Part shown: one piece after another, positions 1-9,702 of the stretch | Position numbering within the stretch: position 1 is the stretch's first letter | Layout: every line of letters starts with the position of its first letter | NCBI RefSeq assembly: GCF_029714205.1 | Contig: NZ_CP121648.1 | Coordinates: forward strand, 1,736,001-1,800,000 | Direction: 5' to 3' | DNA: 64,000 bases | Source of the DNA: Methylobacterium sp. CB376 | GTDB lineage: Bacteria; Pseudomonadota; Alphaproteobacteria; Rhizobiales; Beijerinckiaceae | The notes under the pieces: generated by a model | Told to the model about the DNA's origin: nothing | Seen by the model: only the letters and a program-made list of their open reading frames with translations | Databases searched by the model: none | Translations under genes and position numbers: made by a program

Positions 1-173
1 GGCCGCGCAGGCTCGTGGCCCGCACGGTCTCGCCGAGATGCATGTCGGTTCCGCGCCGCCGCACGAGGTCACGGCGGCGTCGCCTGGAGGTTCGGTCCCG
101 CAGAGTGGTGCGACTGCTGCCGCATGGAGGGACGCGCGAAGCGGCAGGCTCTCCGCGGCAGCGCCACGACGAC
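1..173. other. Window edge without recognised gene
   Basis: No credible gene is seen. The first bases resemble the GCGCAGGCTCGTG core of the palindromic repeat family found elsewhere in the window, so a repeat copy may straddle the left edge. Confidence 0.4.
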
Positions 174-250
174 TGATCCGGGATCCGGTTGATCACAGCG
201 GCTCCCGTCTCACGAGCCCGCGCGGCGCCTGAGCGAAGCCCGAATCCGCC
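174..250 (-). repeat. Palindromic intergenic repeat, family R, copy 1
   Basis: This copy reads on the minus strand. It has a degenerate palindrome (TGATCCGGGATCCGGTT, then GATCA, then an imperfect return arm), followed by the family core that reads GGCTTCGCTCAGGCGCCGCG on the minus strand. It lies just downstream of the AraC gene that ends at 279 and could act in its termination. The arms have more mismatches than the copies near 21.7 and 25.1 kb. Confidence 0.7.
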
Positions 251-278
251 CACCCCAGTTCTTGGAGCGTGTGCGCCC

Positions 279-1079
279 TCACGGACCGGCAGGCGCGTCC
301 GCGTTCCGTCCACGCATGTAGGCCTGCGGGCCGCACCCCATCGCGGTGCGGAACGCGTAGACGAAGGCCGAGGTCGAGCCGTAGCCGAGTTCCATCGCCG
401 TCTGCGTGACGCCGAGGCCTCCGCCCATCAGCTCGATCGCCTTGAACAGCCGCAAGCGCCGCCGCCAGGAGCGCAGGCTCATCCCCAGCTCGGCCTCGAA
501 GTGCCGGGCCAGGGTCCGCCCCGACATCCCGAGGTCGCGGCCCCACGCCTCCGGACCGCGACGGTCGGCCGGCGCCGCGTAGAGCGCTTCGCAGAGCCCG
601 ACCAGGGCGCCCGCGCGCGGCCAGGGAAGCGCGCCCGGAAGCGCTTGGGCGCGCCGCAGCTGGTCCAGGATCAGGGCGGTCACACGGCCGGCATAACCGT
701 CGGCATCCTCCGCTCCCTCGATCGCGGCGGCCTCGACGATGAGGGCCTGCAGCAGGGCCGAGACGCCGAACACGGTCGGGCTCTCCGGCAGGCCACGGCC
801 GGCTTCGTCGGCGATCCAGAGGCTGCGGAACTCGGCACCCAGGAGCGATCCGACCCGGTGCCGCTGACCCGTCGGCAGCCAGACGGCCTGCTCCGGTGAG
901 ATCACGAAGGAACGCCCCTCCACGGCCACCGTCAGCACCCCGGAGATCGCGTAGACGACTTGGTTCCAGTGATGCGCATGCTCCGCGAAGGCGTGGCGCG
1001 CCGGGATGGACTGCGCGCGGACCGTGAGCGGATGGGGCGGTGCCAAGCCGGGCGGCGTCTCGATCGTCTCCCAGGTCAT
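279..1079 (-). CDS. AraC-family transcriptional regulator with cupin N-terminus
   Basis: A 266-residue regulator. Residues about 15-110 form a cupin-type effector domain (HAFAEHAHHWNQ and the WLPTGQRHRV segment). The C-terminal hundred residues hold the two AraC helix-turn-helix units, around SGRTLARHFEAELGMSLRSW and the later TQTAMELGYGSTSAFVYAFR. The cupin and AraC arrangement is typical of small-molecule-responsive regulators of efflux or catabolic genes. It is divergent from the TPR and MFS genes that start at 1233, across a gap of about 150 bases, so it probably controls them. That link is inferred from position. The ligand cannot be told from the sequence. Confidence 0.9.
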   Translation of the reverse strand: MTWETIETPPGLAPPHPLTVRAQSIPARHAFAEHAHHWNQVVYAISGVLTVAVEGRSFVISPEQAVWLPTGQRHRVGSLLGAEFRSLWIADEAGRGLPESPTVFGVSALLQALIVEAAAIEGAEDADGYAGRVTALILDQLRRAQALPGALPWPRAGALVGLCEALYAAPADRRGPEAWGRDLGMSGRTLARHFEAELGMSLRSWRRRLRLFKAIELMGGGLGVTQTAMELGYGSTSAFVYAFRTAMGCGPQAYMRGRNADAPAGP

Positions 1080-1232
1080 GCCGGGCTCCAGTTTGGCTGG
1101 AATTCTACATAGAATGTCACCTCATCGAAATACAGACAGAGGGCGGTCCGGTATGCACGGCGGGGTCCGACGCACCTGACCGCAGGGCGGGCATCACCCG
1201 CGCTGCCACACGACCGAGCCCAGGAACTTGTC

Positions 1233-2552
1233 ATGGCCCACCTCGATCGCCGCGGCCTGCCCCTCTCGACCACCTCCGACCGTGCCGCCGCGCGCTACCG
1301 GGAAGGGGTCGATCTTCTCCTGTCGGCGTGGCCGGGCGCGGCGGAGGCCCTGGAAGAGGCGGTGGCGGCCGATCCGGATTTTGCTCTGGCGTACGCGGCA
1401 CGGGCGCGCCTGCACGCGATGCGCGGTGAGACCGCCGCGGCACGCACGCGGATCGAGAAGGCGCACGAGGTCGTCACCCGCAACGGTACCCTGCGGGAGC
1501 GGAGCCACGTCGCGACGTTGAGCCTCGCCGTGACCGGGCAGTCCGCCAAGGCACTCGAAAGCGCGCTGGCCCACGCCGACGCCTGGCCGCGCGACGTGCT
1601 GATCCTGTCGCTGCCGCTCGGGGCCTTCGGTCTGCTGGCCTTCTCGGGCATCTCCAACCACGATCAGGCCCGTGTTGACCTCTGCGAGCGCCACGCGGCG
1701 CACTTCGCGGCCGATGACTGGTGGTTCGTCTCCTACCGAGGCTGGTCCCATGCCGAGAACGGCGCGGTCAGGTACGGCCGCGACCTGGCACAGCGCGGGT
1801 TCGCGCTGCGGCGCAACAATGCCAACGGGGCCCACGCCCTGTCGCACGCCATGTTCGAGGACGGCGCGGGCGAGGAGGCCGAGGCGCTGATCGCGGACTG
1901 GCTGCCGGGCTATGACCGCTCCGGGATCCTGCACGGCCACATCGCCTGGCACGCCGCGCTGTCCGCCCTGGAGCGCGACGATCCCGAGCACGCTCTGAGG
2001 ATCTACGCCGCGCACGTCCAGCCCTCCGTGACGGCAGGGTTGCCCATCAACGTCGTCTCGGACACCGTCTCGCTGCTCTGGCGCATGCAGGCCTACGGCT
2101 ACGAGGTGCCGGCCGGGCTGTGGGACGATGCCAAGGCCTACGCGAGCGGCCACTTCACCAAGGCCGGCTTCGCGTTCGCCGACGCGCATATGGGCCTGCT
2201 GGCAGCCGCAACCCGCGACAGGGCCGCTGCGGAGGCGCGCATCGGCGCCCTGACCGACCTTGCGGCGGCGGGCAGCCTCACGGCCGGTCCGGTCGTGCCC
2301 GCGATCTGTCGCGCCGTCCTGGCGTTCGCGGAGGAGGATTACGCGGCTTGCGTGCGCATCCTGGAGCCGGTCGCCGCCGAGGTGGCGCGCATCGGCGGCA
2401 GCGGCGCCCAGCGCGAGATCATCGAGGACACGCTGCTCGTCGCGCTGATGCGCGGTGGCGAGGCCGCCAAAGCGCGCGCCCTGCTCGACCGCCGCCTGCA
2501 CCGCCGCCCGTCGCCGCGCGACACGCGTTGGCACACCCTCCTCACGGCCTGA
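1233..2552 (+). CDS. Tetratricopeptide-repeat protein (TTC38-like)
   Basis: A 439-residue soluble protein without a signal peptide. The N-terminal part has TPR-like helices with the AxxxDPxFALAYAARARLH pattern (about residues 25-65). The body resembles the TTC38-type TPR superfamily proteins of unknown function, with HALSHAMFEDG and HGHIAWHAALSALERDDPEHA as recognisable segments. The ATG at 1233 follows an AGGA at short spacing. The gene is eight bases upstream of the MFS exporter and probably shares a transcript with it. A role as an accessory of the regulator-exporter pair is a guess. No catalytic motif is seen. Confidence 0.85.
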   Translation: MAHLDRRGLPLSTTSDRAAARYREGVDLLLSAWPGAAEALEEAVAADPDFALAYAARARLHAMRGETAAARTRIEKAHEVVTRNGTLRERSHVATLSLAVTGQSAKALESALAHADAWPRDVLILSLPLGAFGLLAFSGISNHDQARVDLCERHAAHFAADDWWFVSYRGWSHAENGAVRYGRDLAQRGFALRRNNANGAHALSHAMFEDGAGEEAEALIADWLPGYDRSGILHGHIAWHAALSALERDDPEHALRIYAAHVQPSVTAGLPINVVSDTVSLLWRMQAYGYEVPAGLWDDAKAYASGHFTKAGFAFADAHMGLLAAATRDRAAAEARIGALTDLAAAGSLTAGPVVPAICRAVLAFAEEDYAACVRILEPVAAEVARIGGSGAQREIIEDTLLVALMRGGEAAKARALLDRRLHRRPSPRDTRWHTLLTA

Positions 2553-2560
2553 GAGATCCC

Positions 2561-3820
2561 ATGTCGCACGCTGAAGCCGGTCCGGCGAGCGGGCCCGCGC
2601 CCGCTCGCCCTGCGCGGTCCGATACCGGCAACGTCCTCCGGCTGGCGATCGCCCAGGCGCTCGCCGGCGCGAACTCGACGGTCGTCTACGCAACCGGCGC
2701 CATCGTCGGGAGCATGTTGGCGCCGAGCCCCGTTCTGGCGACGCTGCCGATCTCGATCTTCGTGGTCGGCATGGCCGCCTGCACCCTGCCGGCCGGCGCC
2801 ATCGCCCGGCGCCATGGCCGCCGCGCCGCGTTCCTCGCCGGGACGGGCTGCGGTGTCCTCGTCGGCCTGCTGTCCGCCCTCGCCATCGTGCTGGGCTCGT
2901 TCTGGCTGTTCAGCCTCGGCACCTTCTTCGGCGGCGCCTACGCCGCGGTGGTCCTCTCGTTCCGGTTCGCCGCCGCCGACGGCGTCAGGCCGGAGCGGCG
3001 CCCGCGGGCGCTGTCGGCCGTGATGGCCGGCGGGGTCTTCGCCGGAATCATCGGCCCGCAGCTCGTCACCCACACGATGAGCCTGTGGCCGCCGTACCTG
3101 TTCGCGGCCACGTTCCTGGCGCAAGCCGCCGTCGCGGCCGTCTCGGCCCTGGTTCTGCTCGGCGTGCGGCTGCCGATGCCGACCGCGCAGGAACTGGCCA
3201 GCGGCCGTCCGCTCGGCGTCATCGCACGCCAACCCCGGTTCATCACGGCCGTGATCTGCGGGGTGGTGTCCTACCTGCTGATGAACTTCCTGATGACGTC
3301 GGCGCCGCTGGCCATGCACCTGTGCGGCCTGTCGCAGGAGGACGCCAACCTGGGCCTGCAATGGCACGTGATCGCCATGTACGGACCGAGCTTCTTCACC
3401 GGCCGGCTGATCACGCGCGTCGGCGCGCCGCGCGTGGTCGCGACCGGCTTGGCGCTGACCGCGGTCTCTGCCGGCGTCGGCCTGGCCGGCGTGGACGTCG
3501 CGCATTTCTGGATCGCGCTGGTCATGCTCGGTGTGGGCTGGAACTTCGGTTTCGTCGGCGCCTCGGCGATGGTGCTGGAGTGCCACCGTCCCGAGGAGAA
3601 GGCGCGCGTGCAGTCGCTCAACGACTTCGCGGTGTTCGGGACGATGGCGGTGGGCTCGTTCTCGTCGGGCGGCCTCCTGTCCCGCTACGGCTGGGATGTG
3701 GTCCTCTGGATCTCGTTCCTACCCCTTGTGGCGGCGGTGGGCGCCCTGGCGTGGAGCGCGGTGCGCGCTTCCGGTGCCCGCCAGGTCGCCGACGTCGCGG
3801 GCCGGTCGAGCGCGTTGTGA
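2561..3820 (+). CDS. MFS transporter
   Basis: A 419-residue inner-membrane protein with about twelve hydrophobic segments. The loop after the second segment carries ARRHGRRAAF, an MFS motif A-like sequence, and the overall pattern fits the small drug or metabolite exporter branch. The ATG at 2561 is eight bases after the TPR gene, so the reading frame upstream of it is not part of the protein. A divergent AraC regulator next to an MFS exporter suggests inducible efflux of a small compound, whose identity is unknown. Confidence 0.88.
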   Translation: MSHAEAGPASGPAPARPARSDTGNVLRLAIAQALAGANSTVVYATGAIVGSMLAPSPVLATLPISIFVVGMAACTLPAGAIARRHGRRAAFLAGTGCGVLVGLLSALAIVLGSFWLFSLGTFFGGAYAAVVLSFRFAAADGVRPERRPRALSAVMAGGVFAGIIGPQLVTHTMSLWPPYLFAATFLAQAAVAAVSALVLLGVRLPMPTAQELASGRPLGVIARQPRFITAVICGVVSYLLMNFLMTSAPLAMHLCGLSQEDANLGLQWHVIAMYGPSFFTGRLITRVGAPRVVATGLALTAVSAGVGLAGVDVAHFWIALVMLGVGWNFGFVGASAMVLECHRPEEKARVQSLNDFAVFGTMAVGSFSSGGLLSRYGWDVVLWISFLPLVAAVGALAWSAVRASGARQVADVAGRSSAL

Positions 3821-3840
3821 CGAGGCCGATCTGCCGGGCC

Positions 3841-4390
3841 ATGCAGGTCACGACCTCCGGCACCCTTGACGAGGTCGAGCGGACGACCCCCGAGCCGGGA
3901 GCCGGCCCGGTGCTGATCGCGGTTCAGGCCTGCGGGATCTGCGGCGCCGACGCCGCCGCCATCGCCGACGCCCATCCAACGCCGCGGCCGCCGCGAGTGC
4001 CCGGCCACGAGGGTGCCGGGCGGATCGTGGCTCCGGGTGACGGGGTGCCGACGCTCTGGAAACCGGGGCAGCGCGTCGGCGTCGGCCGCCTGGGCGGCCA
4101 CTGCAACGCCTGGCCCAATGCCGCCGAGGGCTGTTTCAGCTCTGCCGGAACCAGCCCCTCGTGGGCGCCTCCCGCGATGGCGGCGATGCCGAGATGGTGC
4201 CTGCGCGCGCCACGGGTCTCGTCTCGATCCCGGACGCACTGAGCGCCGAAGAGGCCGCGCCCATCCTCTGCGCGGGCATTGCCACGTTCAACGCGCTCAG
4301 GACGTCCGGCGCCGAGGCCGGCGACGTGGTTGCCGTCCTGGGCATCGGCGGGCTCGGCCACATGGTTGCAGCAGGCCCGGAAGCCGGACG
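3841..4390 (+). pseudogene. Zinc-dependent alcohol dehydrogenase, frameshifted and truncated
   Basis: Two frames together give the first half of a medium-chain alcohol dehydrogenase. From the ATG at 3841 the first frame has VQACGICGADAAAI, VPGHEGAGRIV and GQRVGVGRLGGHC, which are the catalytic zinc and GHE motifs. Around 4115-4135 the homology moves to another frame, which reads LCRNQPLVGASRDGGDAEMV, LSAEEAAPILCAG and then GIGGLGH, the start of the NAD(P)-binding fold. Homology stops there near 4390, and about half the protein is missing. Part of the structural zinc loop is also altered (CNAWPNAAEGC). Non-functional as seen. Confidence 0.82.
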
Positions 4391-4571
4391 TGACCCACAT
4401 GGCGGCACATTGGCGGCACATTGGCGGCCTGCGGCGGCTGGGCGGCCTAGAGGGCTCCGGGCGCCCTGCAGCCGAGGGCACGTTCGAGGATGCGATGGCC
4501 GCCTCGGCCACGTGTCCTACCTTCTCTGCAGCACGCTCAACGACACCGACGGCCCTAGGGAGGGCGCCCTC
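4391..4571. other. Junction after the ADH remnant
   Basis: No gene is recognised. A short direct repeat (GGCGGCACATT twice, near 4410-4430) follows the point where ADH homology ends. The segment probably holds the promoter and leader of the hydrolase at 4572. Confidence 0.4.
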
Positions 4572-5597
4572 ATGCGTTTTGCACTGCTCGCCGCGTTATG
4601 CGCTCTCGCAGCCCCAGCTCTCGCTCAGACCGCGCGGCCCGAACCCGGCCCGCTGACCATCGCCAAGCAAGGCAGCTTCTTCGTCGGCGGCCGCGAGGTG
4701 AGGTCCGACACCCTGTCGACCCTGCCGAACTACGACCCGTCTGGCACCATCACCGTCGACCAGATGTACGTGCGCTATCAGGCGCCTGCAGGCCAGGCGG
4801 GAGTGCCCATCACGCTCATCCACGGCTGCTGCCTGACCGGCAAAACCTGGGAGACGACGCCCGACGGCCGGATGGGCTGGGATGAGTACTTCGTGCGTCA
4901 CGGACATCCGACCTATGTCATCGATCAAGTCTGGCGCGGCCGGTCCGCCACGGACCCGTCCGCCATCAACGCGGTCCGTCTCGGCAAAGCGCCTGCCGAC
5001 AAACTGCCGACCGTGTTCTCCGCCGGGCACGAGGGCGCCTGGGCCATCTTCCGGTTCGGCCACGAATATCCGCAGGTGATGCCCGGCATGCGCTTTCCGC
5101 TCGCGGCGCAAGCCGAGTTCTGGAAGCAGATGGTTGCCGACAGCGCGGCGAACCTGCCGACCCCGAACCCGACGGTCCACGCGCTATCCGAGCTGGCGCA
5201 GAAGATCGGCGGAACAGTGCTGATGAGCCACTCGCAGTCGGGCATCTACCCGTTCCAGACCGCCGCCCTCAGCACCCAGGGCGTGGCAGGGATCGTCTCG
5301 ATCGAGCCGGCCGCGTGTCCCGAGCCGACGGCTGATCTCACCCCCTACAAGAGCGTGCCTATCCTCGTGCTGTTCGGCGATTACGTCGATGAGTTCCCGC
5401 GGTGGGCGCCGCGCCTGAAGAACTGCCGCGCCTTCGTGGCCGCTGTCTCGGCTGCGGGTGGCAAGGCCGAGATCATCGTGTTGCCGGACATCGGCATCAA
5501 AGGGAATTCGCACATGCTCATGCAGGACGACAATAGTCTCGATATTGCTGACATTCTCTTGGAGTGGATCGGCAAGCACATTACGGCAATTCACTAA
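4572..5597 (+). CDS. Secreted alpha/beta hydrolase
   Basis: A 341-residue protein with a clear Sec signal peptide (MRFALLAALCALAAPALAQ). The hydrolase core shows an LIHGCCLTGKTW oxyanion-type segment and a nucleophile elbow SHSQSG with Ser about 221, a variant of GxSxG. A late GNSHML gives the probable catalytic His, about 314, and an acidic residue lies in LFGDYVDEFP. It probably acts on an ester or similar bond in the periplasm. The substrate is not predictable. The ATG at 4572 was chosen because the signal peptide starts there. It lies right after an ADH fragment and is otherwise isolated. Confidence 0.82.
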   Translation: MRFALLAALCALAAPALAQTARPEPGPLTIAKQGSFFVGGREVRSDTLSTLPNYDPSGTITVDQMYVRYQAPAGQAGVPITLIHGCCLTGKTWETTPDGRMGWDEYFVRHGHPTYVIDQVWRGRSATDPSAINAVRLGKAPADKLPTVFSAGHEGAWAIFRFGHEYPQVMPGMRFPLAAQAEFWKQMVADSAANLPTPNPTVHALSELAQKIGGTVLMSHSQSGIYPFQTAALSTQGVAGIVSIEPAACPEPTADLTPYKSVPILVLFGDYVDEFPRWAPRLKNCRAFVAAVSAAGGKAEIIVLPDIGIKGNSHMLMQDDNSLDIADILLEWIGKHITAIH

Positions 5598-5760
5598 CCT
5601 GTAGAGCCCTACTTTATGCTTCAGTGCTTGCCTGCTGATTCTGTGCGGGAACATCGGTTGCGTAAGCGTCCGCTTCCGCTATCACGCCGACGGCACCCGC
5701 GGCGAGCACTGAAAGACAGCGGGGTAACGTGCGAGCTTCGATCCGACACGGGGCCGTGAC

Positions 5761-6015
5761 GTGATAGATCAGACCAAAAAGCTCGCGGAAGTCTCGCGCA
5801 TGGCCAACCTTCTGGCCGACCGCATCTTCCGCGCTCACATGGCTGGAGAGGAGGTTCCGGACGCGCACATGAGTGCCCTGATCACGGCCGGGCTGCTGCT
5901 GGACGCGTACGGAATGGACGTGCCGCCCTTGCTCATCCCCATCATGGATCAGATCCGGTCGCGGGCGGCCGCAGAGGCTGAAGCGCATGAGCGTGCTGAC
6001 GGCGGAGAGGGCTGA
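5761..6015 (+). CDS. Small hypothetical protein
   Basis: An 84-residue soluble, mostly helical protein starting with GTG. It has no signal peptide and no motif I recognise. The sequence MANLLADRIFRAHMAGEEVP and the hydrophobic stretch near residues 42-62 look like a natural folded protein, not an antisense frame. The preceding 160 bases hold no other gene. Function unknown. Confidence 0.6.
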   Translation: MIDQTKKLAEVSRMANLLADRIFRAHMAGEEVPDAHMSALITAGLLLDAYGMDVPPLLIPIMDQIRSRAAAEAEAHERADGGEG

Positions 6016-6144
6016 GCAGGCATGGTCGGCTCGGGGTCGCTGCCGATGCCGACATCGCGTCTTCGCGAGCGCCCTCGTCAGGCCACGGCACGGCCTGCTC
6101 CCGGGTCCGGTGGTGCGGATCACTCCGCCCGGCAACCGCAGCGC

Positions 6145-6420
6145 TCACCCGACCCCAATCTCGAACTCCATCCCGCGGCCCGGGCCCTGGTCGGCGTAGG
6201 TGATGAGGATGTAGCCGCGCTCTGCCAGAGCCGCCTCCAGCCTGTCGCGGTGCTTGCGGTACATCTGCCCGATCGCCAGCGGCGTCAGGCGCGGGTTGGC
6301 GCGTCGAAGCTCCTCCACGCCGATCGTGAGCGGAGCACTCTCCCGATCCGCTATGCGGATGATTGCGGATGCCAACTCCGCCGCCTTTGTCTCTGAAGCC
6401 GACTTTGCCTTGAACGCCAT
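6145..6420 (-). CDS. Small hypothetical protein
   Basis: A 91-residue protein starting MAFKAKSASETKAAELASA. The internal ATG at 6420 is preferred over the upstream GTG because a GGA lies seven bases before it. Composition is natural (Lys and Glu in the N-terminal half, a short beta-rich tail with YILITYAD). A segment with RRANPRLTPLAIGQMYRKH looks helix-turn-helix-like, but I cannot assign a family. It is convergent with the small gene ending at 6015. Confidence 0.6.
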   Translation of the reverse strand: MAFKAKSASETKAAELASAIIRIADRESAPLTIGVEELRRANPRLTPLAIGQMYRKHRDRLEAALAERGYILITYADQGPGRGMEFEIGVG

Positions 6421-6822
6421 CCTGATTTCCACGCTTGGTCGCGTTGGGCTTAGCCGCCCTGCAGGTTCTCAGCAAAGTCGTCCGACGCCTCGCGGAACGG
6501 ACCGAGAAGGGTGATGCTCTCTGCCATCTCCCACCTCCTGGAGCGCATCGTTCTCGCTCTGCGCGGGCTCAACGCGCTCCCGGTTCGGGCGCGGCAGCGC
6601 GATGTCGGCGCGGGCGGGTGCGGGCGAGAAGCGGGCCTGACCGACGACGTGTGAGGTGCGCACGCGGCGCTGCACCACGCGGCTCGCCGAGGTCCCGTCC
6701 GTGTCGGCGCACCTGCCCAAGGGACCGCCGCCCACAACAGACTTCTTACGGCGGGAGAGTGCTGCCGCCGCACAATCGAGGACGGAGCCGCACGCGCCGT
6801 CGGGCCGCGCCCTGCCAGGCGG

Positions 6823-7026
6823 TCAGCGCCGCGCCCCCGCCCCCGGGTGGGCAGTCCGCTCCAGCGCCGCGAGAGCCCGAGCGTGCGCCTTGGCCTCAGT
6901 CTCATGCGGCCGATCCGACCGTTCCAGGAGCTTGCCATGCTTGCGGATCGCCCAGCCGAAATGGCCTTTGGGCGTGGTGAGCGGTGACACTTCGATCGCG
7001 AAGGGGTGCAGGCTGTTGTTGGTCAT
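6823..7026 (-). CDS. Small hypothetical protein
   Basis: A 67-residue protein starting MTNNSLHPFAIEVSPLTTP. The segment GHFGWAIRKHGKLLERSDR resembles short conserved proteins seen in Methylobacterium and relatives that have no known function. The ATG at 7026 is chosen since the residues upstream are not protein-like. No membrane segment. Confidence 0.6.
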   Translation of the reverse strand: MTNNSLHPFAIEVSPLTTPKGHFGWAIRKHGKLLERSDRPHETEAKAHARALAALERTAHPGAGARR

Positions 7027-7788
7027 CGCGGGTCTATCGCATGTCCGGGCCGCCATGGCCAGTTTCGGCGCTCGTCGTGCGCCTGCCGGCCTTGGCGCAC
7101 GCCGCCCGGTGGCTGCTCCGGCCGCTCAGCGTGACCAACCGCCCGGCTCCCGCTCAGACGGCCGGTCGAGGCGCCCGGCATCCCACCGAGTCGCCCAGGG
7201 GATCACGGGGCTGCGCCTCGCCAAGGGCCGGCAGGCGCCCGCCCCGCCGTTCCGATGGCCGCTCGACCAGGGCGCCCGCAGGCTTGCTGCCTCGTCCGCG
7301 GGGGGCAGGCGCGGATCCGGGGCATGTCGCAGAGAGTTCCGGCATAGAAGAGTGTGCTTGCTGCATGGGCGCACTCCGTTTCCATGGGACGATATCGGGC
7401 CCGCCACACAGCTTGACTGACTTCGTCGTCGTGGGCGAGCAGGCGGTGAGCGGGCATCGTGCCGTGCTGTTCGGAGAAGATTGTCTTCGGCCGTTGAACG
7501 TGCGCGCCACGCCCGTCGCAGCCTCGTGTTGCCCAGGCGGATCATGTTCTGACACGCCATCCTTGCGGATTGAAGCGTCCGAGAGACCGTCGTTGGTCTC
7601 ACATGACACCATGTGCCACTTGGAGCATCCCCGGCCGGGGAAGCTCATGGAACGTCGGTTCCGCGCGGCCACGACTGACGACGCGCTCCCGACGACGGGC
7701 CGAGGGCGGTGATCGAACGATCCCCACGCCACGGCCGTTGAAGTCGGTCCTCAGACTTGATCTGTGGCCTGGCCAGAGAACGAAGCCG
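7027..7788. other. Long gap before kup
   Basis: About 760 bases in which open frames exist on both strands but none has recognisable protein features, a good ribosome-binding site or homology known to me. It presumably contains the kup promoter. No riboswitch-like structure was recognised. Confidence 0.4.
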
Positions 7789-9702
7789 ATGCATACGCTT
7801 GCAAAGCCCGACCTTCCTGCGGCGCACGCTCCATTGCCGGCGAGCGCCGAGCACGGCTCGAAGACGGGCTTCTGGGCGCTCACCTTAGGATCCATCGGCG
7901 TCGTCTACGGCGACATCGGCACCAGCCCGCTCTACGCGCTCAAGGAGTCGCTGCACGCGGCCAGCGGCAGCGCCCACGCCCTCACTCGCGAGATGGTGTT
8001 CGGCGTCGTCTCGCTGATCCTGTGGGCGCTCATCCTGATCGTCACGCTCAAGTACGTGCTCCTCGTCATGCGGGCTGACAACAACGGCGAGGGCGGCACC
8101 CCCTCCCTCGTCGCCCTGGCCCAGCGCGCGCTCGGCCACCACGGCGGCTTCGTCATCGTGCTGGGCATGATCGGGGTCGCCCTGTTCTACGGTGACGCGA
8201 TCATCACCCCGGCCATCTCGGTCCTCTCGGCCGTCGAGGGCCTGAAACTCGTCACGCCCGCCTTCGAGCCCTACGTTCTGCCGATCAGCCTCGCCATCCT
8301 GATCGGCCTCTTCGCCGTCCAGAGCCACGGGACGGCCCGCGTCGGCACCTTCTTCGGACCGATCACCGCCTTCTGGTTCATCGTCATGGCGCTCGGAGGT
8401 TTGAGCCACATCGCGGACGATCCCGGCATCCTGGCCGCCCTCAACCCGGCCCACGGCATCCGCTTCCTGCTCGGCCACGGCACGGCCGGGCTCCTGGCCC
8501 TCGGGGCCGTGTTCCTGGCCGTGACGGGGGCTGAGGCGCTCTACGCCGACATGGGACATTTCGGGCGCTCGCCGATCCGGACGGCCTGGTTCGGCCTCGT
8601 GCTCCCGGCGCTGGCCCTCAACTACCTGGGGCAAGGCGCGATGCTGCTTGCCCACCCGGAGCGGATCGAGAACCCTTTCTTCCTCCTCTACCCCTCCTGG
8701 GCCCTGCTGCCGATGGTGCTGCTTGCCACCGTGGCGACCATCATCGCGAGCCAGGCGGTGATCACCGGCACCTTCTCGATCACCCAGCAGGCCATGCAAC
8801 TCGGCCTGCTGCCGCGAATGCGCGTCCAGCGCACCTCCGAGACGGAGAAGGGGCAGATCTACATTCCGCGGGTGAACTGGTGGCTGCTGGTCGCCGTCGT
8901 GTTCCTCGTATTGCTGTTCGAGTCGTCGAGCGCGCTGGCCGCCGCCTACGGCATCGCCGTGACCGGCGACATGGTCATCACCGCGTGCCTGCTCTTCACC
9001 GTCGCCTGGAAGTTCTGGCGCTGGTCGCCGGCCCTGGCGGCGCTGGTGCTCGCGCCCTTCCTGCTGATCGAGCTGGTGTTCCTGTCGGCCAACGCGCTCA
9101 AGGTTTTCCATGGCGGCTGGGTGCCGCTGACCATCGGGGCCGCCCTCGTCACGGCGATGTGGACGTGGCGGCATGGCTCGGCCCTGATCGCGGAGGAGAT
9201 CCACCGCCGGTGCCTGCCGCTCTCCGAGTTCACGCGGATGGCCGAGACCGGGTCGGTTCAGCGGGTGGCGGGCACGGCGGTGTTCCTGACCGGAACGCCG
9301 AGCGACACGCCCGGCGCCCTGATTCATAACGTCAAGCACAATCGGGTGCTGCACGCCCACAACTTCATCCTGCACGTCGTGACGGAGGACTTGCCGCGCC
9401 TGACCGACGCGGAGCGCGTCACGGTCAGGCGGCTGTCCGACGCTTTCTCCTGCGTGACGGTGCGGTTCGGCTTCAAGGAGATGCCCGACCTCCCGCGCGC
9501 CCTGGCGGCCGCCGGGCTCGACGAAGCCAGCCTGTCCTACTTCCTGACGCGGCGGGTCCTGGTGGCCTCGCCGGAGACCGGCATGCCGGTGTGGCAGGAC
9601 CGCCTGTACATCGCCCTGGCGCGCTCGGCGACGGACGCGTCGCGCTACTTCGGCATCCCCGTGGACCGTGCGGTGGAGATCGGTGCGCAGATCAAGATCT
9701 GA
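7789..9702 (+). CDS. kup: Low-affinity potassium uptake protein Kup
   Basis: A 637-residue KUP/HAK/KT-family K+/H+ symporter. The signature LGSIGVVYGDIGTSPLYALK lies at about residues 34-53, and the family segments NNGEGGTPSLVALAQ and YGDAIITPAISVLSAVEG follow. About twelve membrane segments are followed by a cytoplasmic C-terminal domain from about residue 460. The length matches the family (about 620-640). The ATG at 7789 is taken because the family signature begins about 30 residues later. It stands alone, with a long leader and a hairpin some 300 bases downstream. Confidence 0.95.
   Translation: MHTLAKPDLPAAHAPLPASAEHGSKTGFWALTLGSIGVVYGDIGTSPLYALKESLHAASGSAHALTREMVFGVVSLILWALILIVTLKYVLLVMRADNNGEGGTPSLVALAQRALGHHGGFVIVLGMIGVALFYGDAIITPAISVLSAVEGLKLVTPAFEPYVLPISLAILIGLFAVQSHGTARVGTFFGPITAFWFIVMALGGLSHIADDPGILAALNPAHGIRFLLGHGTAGLLALGAVFLAVTGAEALYADMGHFGRSPIRTAWFGLVLPALALNYLGQGAMLLAHPERIENPFFLLYPSWALLPMVLLATVATIIASQAVITGTFSITQQAMQLGLLPRMRVQRTSETEKGQIYIPRVNWWLLVAVVFLVLLFESSSALAAAYGIAVTGDMVITACLLFTVAWKFWRWSPALAALVLAPFLLIELVFLSANALKVFHGGWVPLTIGAALVTAMWTWRHGSALIAEEIHRRCLPLSEFTRMAETGSVQRVAGTAVFLTGTPSDTPGALIHNVKHNRVLHAHNFILHVVTEDLPRLTDAERVTVRRLSDAFSCVTVRFGFKEMPDLPRALAAAGLDEASLSYFLTRRVLVASPETGMPVWQDRLYIALARSATDASRYFGIPVDRAVEIGAQIKI

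Noticed and set aside
7374..7712. Plus-strand frame before kup
   Set aside because: No motif, no clear start signal, and the composition turns erratic. Treated as leader or intergenic DNA.
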